The position numbers and the translations under genes are program-made. A stretch of DNA of 64,000 nt from HGM13233 sp964478515 (lineage in GTDB: Bacteria; Bacillota; Clostridia; Oscillospirales; Ruminococcaceae): contig CAYZIL010000006.1 in the NCBI GenBank assembly GCA_964478515.1, positions 1-64,000 of the forward strand, read 5' to 3'. Numbering within the stretch: the stretch's first letter is position 1; the number at the start of each line of letters is the position of its first letter. Positions 63,477 to 64,000 of the stretch are shown piece after piece. The notes below the pieces were generated by a model. It had not been told where the DNA came from. It worked only from the letters and a program-made list of their open reading frames with translations, and searched no databases.

Positions 63477-63632
63477 TCAGGGCTGCTTTTTGTCGCAGCG
63501 GCTGCACTGCTCGCGCCAGGCGCAATTGCAGCAGGAGCCGCCGCAGCGGCCGCCGTGCCGCCGCAGCGACACGAGCGCGACAACCACTCCCAGCGCCACC
63601 AGCGCCAGCACGACAATGTCACCGGCGCTCAC
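63477..63632 (-). CDS. FeoB-associated Cys-rich membrane protein
   Basis: A 51-residue protein starting at GTG 63632, which overlaps the feoB stop (GTGA). One membrane segment (about residues 4-22) is followed by a basic, Cys-rich tail (CGGSCCNCAWREQCSRC). This matches the small FeoB_associated family found next to ferrous iron transporters. It probably assists FeoB, but its mechanism is not known. Confidence 0.85.
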   Translation of the reverse strand: MSAGDIVVLALVALGVVVALVSLRRHGGRCGGSCCNCAWREQCSRCDKKQP

Positions 63633-64000
63633 AGCAGCAGCCCCGCAAGCTGGTAGACGGCAAAGGCTACAAGCCAGGCGACGCCGCACTGCATAACGAC
63701 TATGCCGGCGGCGGCAAGGCGGGAATTGAATTCACGGCGAATAGTGCCGACAGCGGCGACGCAGGGTGTGTAAAGCAGCGTGAACAGCAAAAAGCTGACG
63801 GCGGAAAGCGGCGTGAACAGCGCCGCAAGCGCGGCGGGCAGCGCGGCGCTGCCCGCGCCGGTCAGTACGCTGAGCGTACTGACAACTGCCTCTTTGGCGG
63901 TAAAACCGCTTATTAGCGCGGTGGCAACGCGCCAATCGTCAAAGCCCAGCGGCCGCAGCACCGGCGCCACAAACCGGCCGATGTCGGCAAGCAGGCTCAG
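63629..64000 (-). CDS. feoB: Ferrous iron transport protein B (3' end only)
   Basis: The C-terminal about 123 residues of FeoB, open at the window edge on the minus strand. PLGFDDWRVATALISGFTAK and the following EAVVSTLSVL are the conserved gate/core segment near the end of the membrane domain, and two further membrane segments follow. The frame continues without a stop through base 64000 (ADIGRFVAPVLRPLG), so the GTPase domain lies outside. It is coupled to the Cys-rich partner gene. Confidence 0.92.
   Translation of the reverse strand: MSLLADIGRFVAPVLRPLGFDDWRVATALISGFTAKEAVVSTLSVLTGAGSAALPAALAALFTPLSAVSFLLFTLLYTPCVAAVGTIRREFNSRLAAAGIVVMQCGVAWLVAFAVYQLAGLLL

Noticed and set aside
63216..63656. 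146-codon open frame on the plus strand
   Set aside because: It runs antisense through the FeoB-associated gene, has no ribosome binding site and is low-complexity at its end.

Overview
This window is bacterial chromosome, gene-dense and fairly GC-rich, with strong purine-rich ribosome binding sites and recognisable TTGACA/TATAAT-type promoters. The gene set points to a Gram-positive Clostridia member, probably a gut Oscillospirales/Eubacteriales relative: rpoB-rpoC-rpsL-rpsG-fusA-tuf, a cdaA-cdaR pair, rel-dtd-MBL-hemZ, a flippase-mazG-hup-rqcP block, split glycine decarboxylase subunits, a lysine riboswitch and a tandem glycine riboswitch. The taxonomic placement is inference from gene content; there is no 16S gene here and I see no tRNA gene.

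Layout. 1-4.4 kb: SIS-domain protein and nagA (amino-sugar catabolism), then an autoregulated-looking DUF2975/Xre/DUF4153 membrane operon. 4.5-8.1 kb: cysteine desulfurase-thiI (tRNA thiolation) and cinA. 8.2-11.8 kb: a split transketolase pair coupled to a tandem-GNAT protein, divergent from a DeoR-type regulator. 12.0-16.1 kb: copZ-copA copper export and a MATE pump. 16.5-18.3 kb: a second split transketolase pair. 18.5-30.6 kb: RNA polymerase and translation genes. 30.6-41 kb: guaB (lacking CBS domains), fused ispDF, cdaA-cdaR, a COG2509 flavoprotein, recJ and rel. 41-48 kb: dtd, MBL hydrolase, hemZ, a nucleoside kinase, a zinc-ribbon protein, a SpoVB/YabM-type flippase, mazG, hup and rqcP. 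48.2-51.6 kb: a GNAT gene and an amino-acid ABC transporter behind a lysine riboswitch. 51.6-56.4 kb: gcvT-gcvH-gcvPA-gcvPB behind a tandem glycine riboswitch. 56.4-59.3 kb: a stand-alone reverse transcriptase, a structured non-coding element, an unrecognised small protein and an alpha/beta hydrolase, all on the minus strand. 59.4-62.9 kb: serC-serA-DUF1015. 63.4-64 kb: a FeoB-associated Cys-rich protein and the 3' end of feoB, which runs off the window.

The most interesting locus is the reverse transcriptase (56455-57696, minus). It has a complete RT core with a YSDD active site and no maturase or endonuclease domain. Directly 5' of it, at 57730-57874, a perfect 16-bp inverted repeat closes a region holding several further hairpins. 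That layout (structured RNA just upstream of a solitary RT) recalls retrons and defence-associated RTs, but I cannot assign it to a described type from sequence alone.

Serine and glycine metabolism lie close together (gcv and ser operons), and the two riboswitches sit back to back with separate promoters, so the lysine and glycine responses of 49-56 kb are set from one roughly 400-bp control region.
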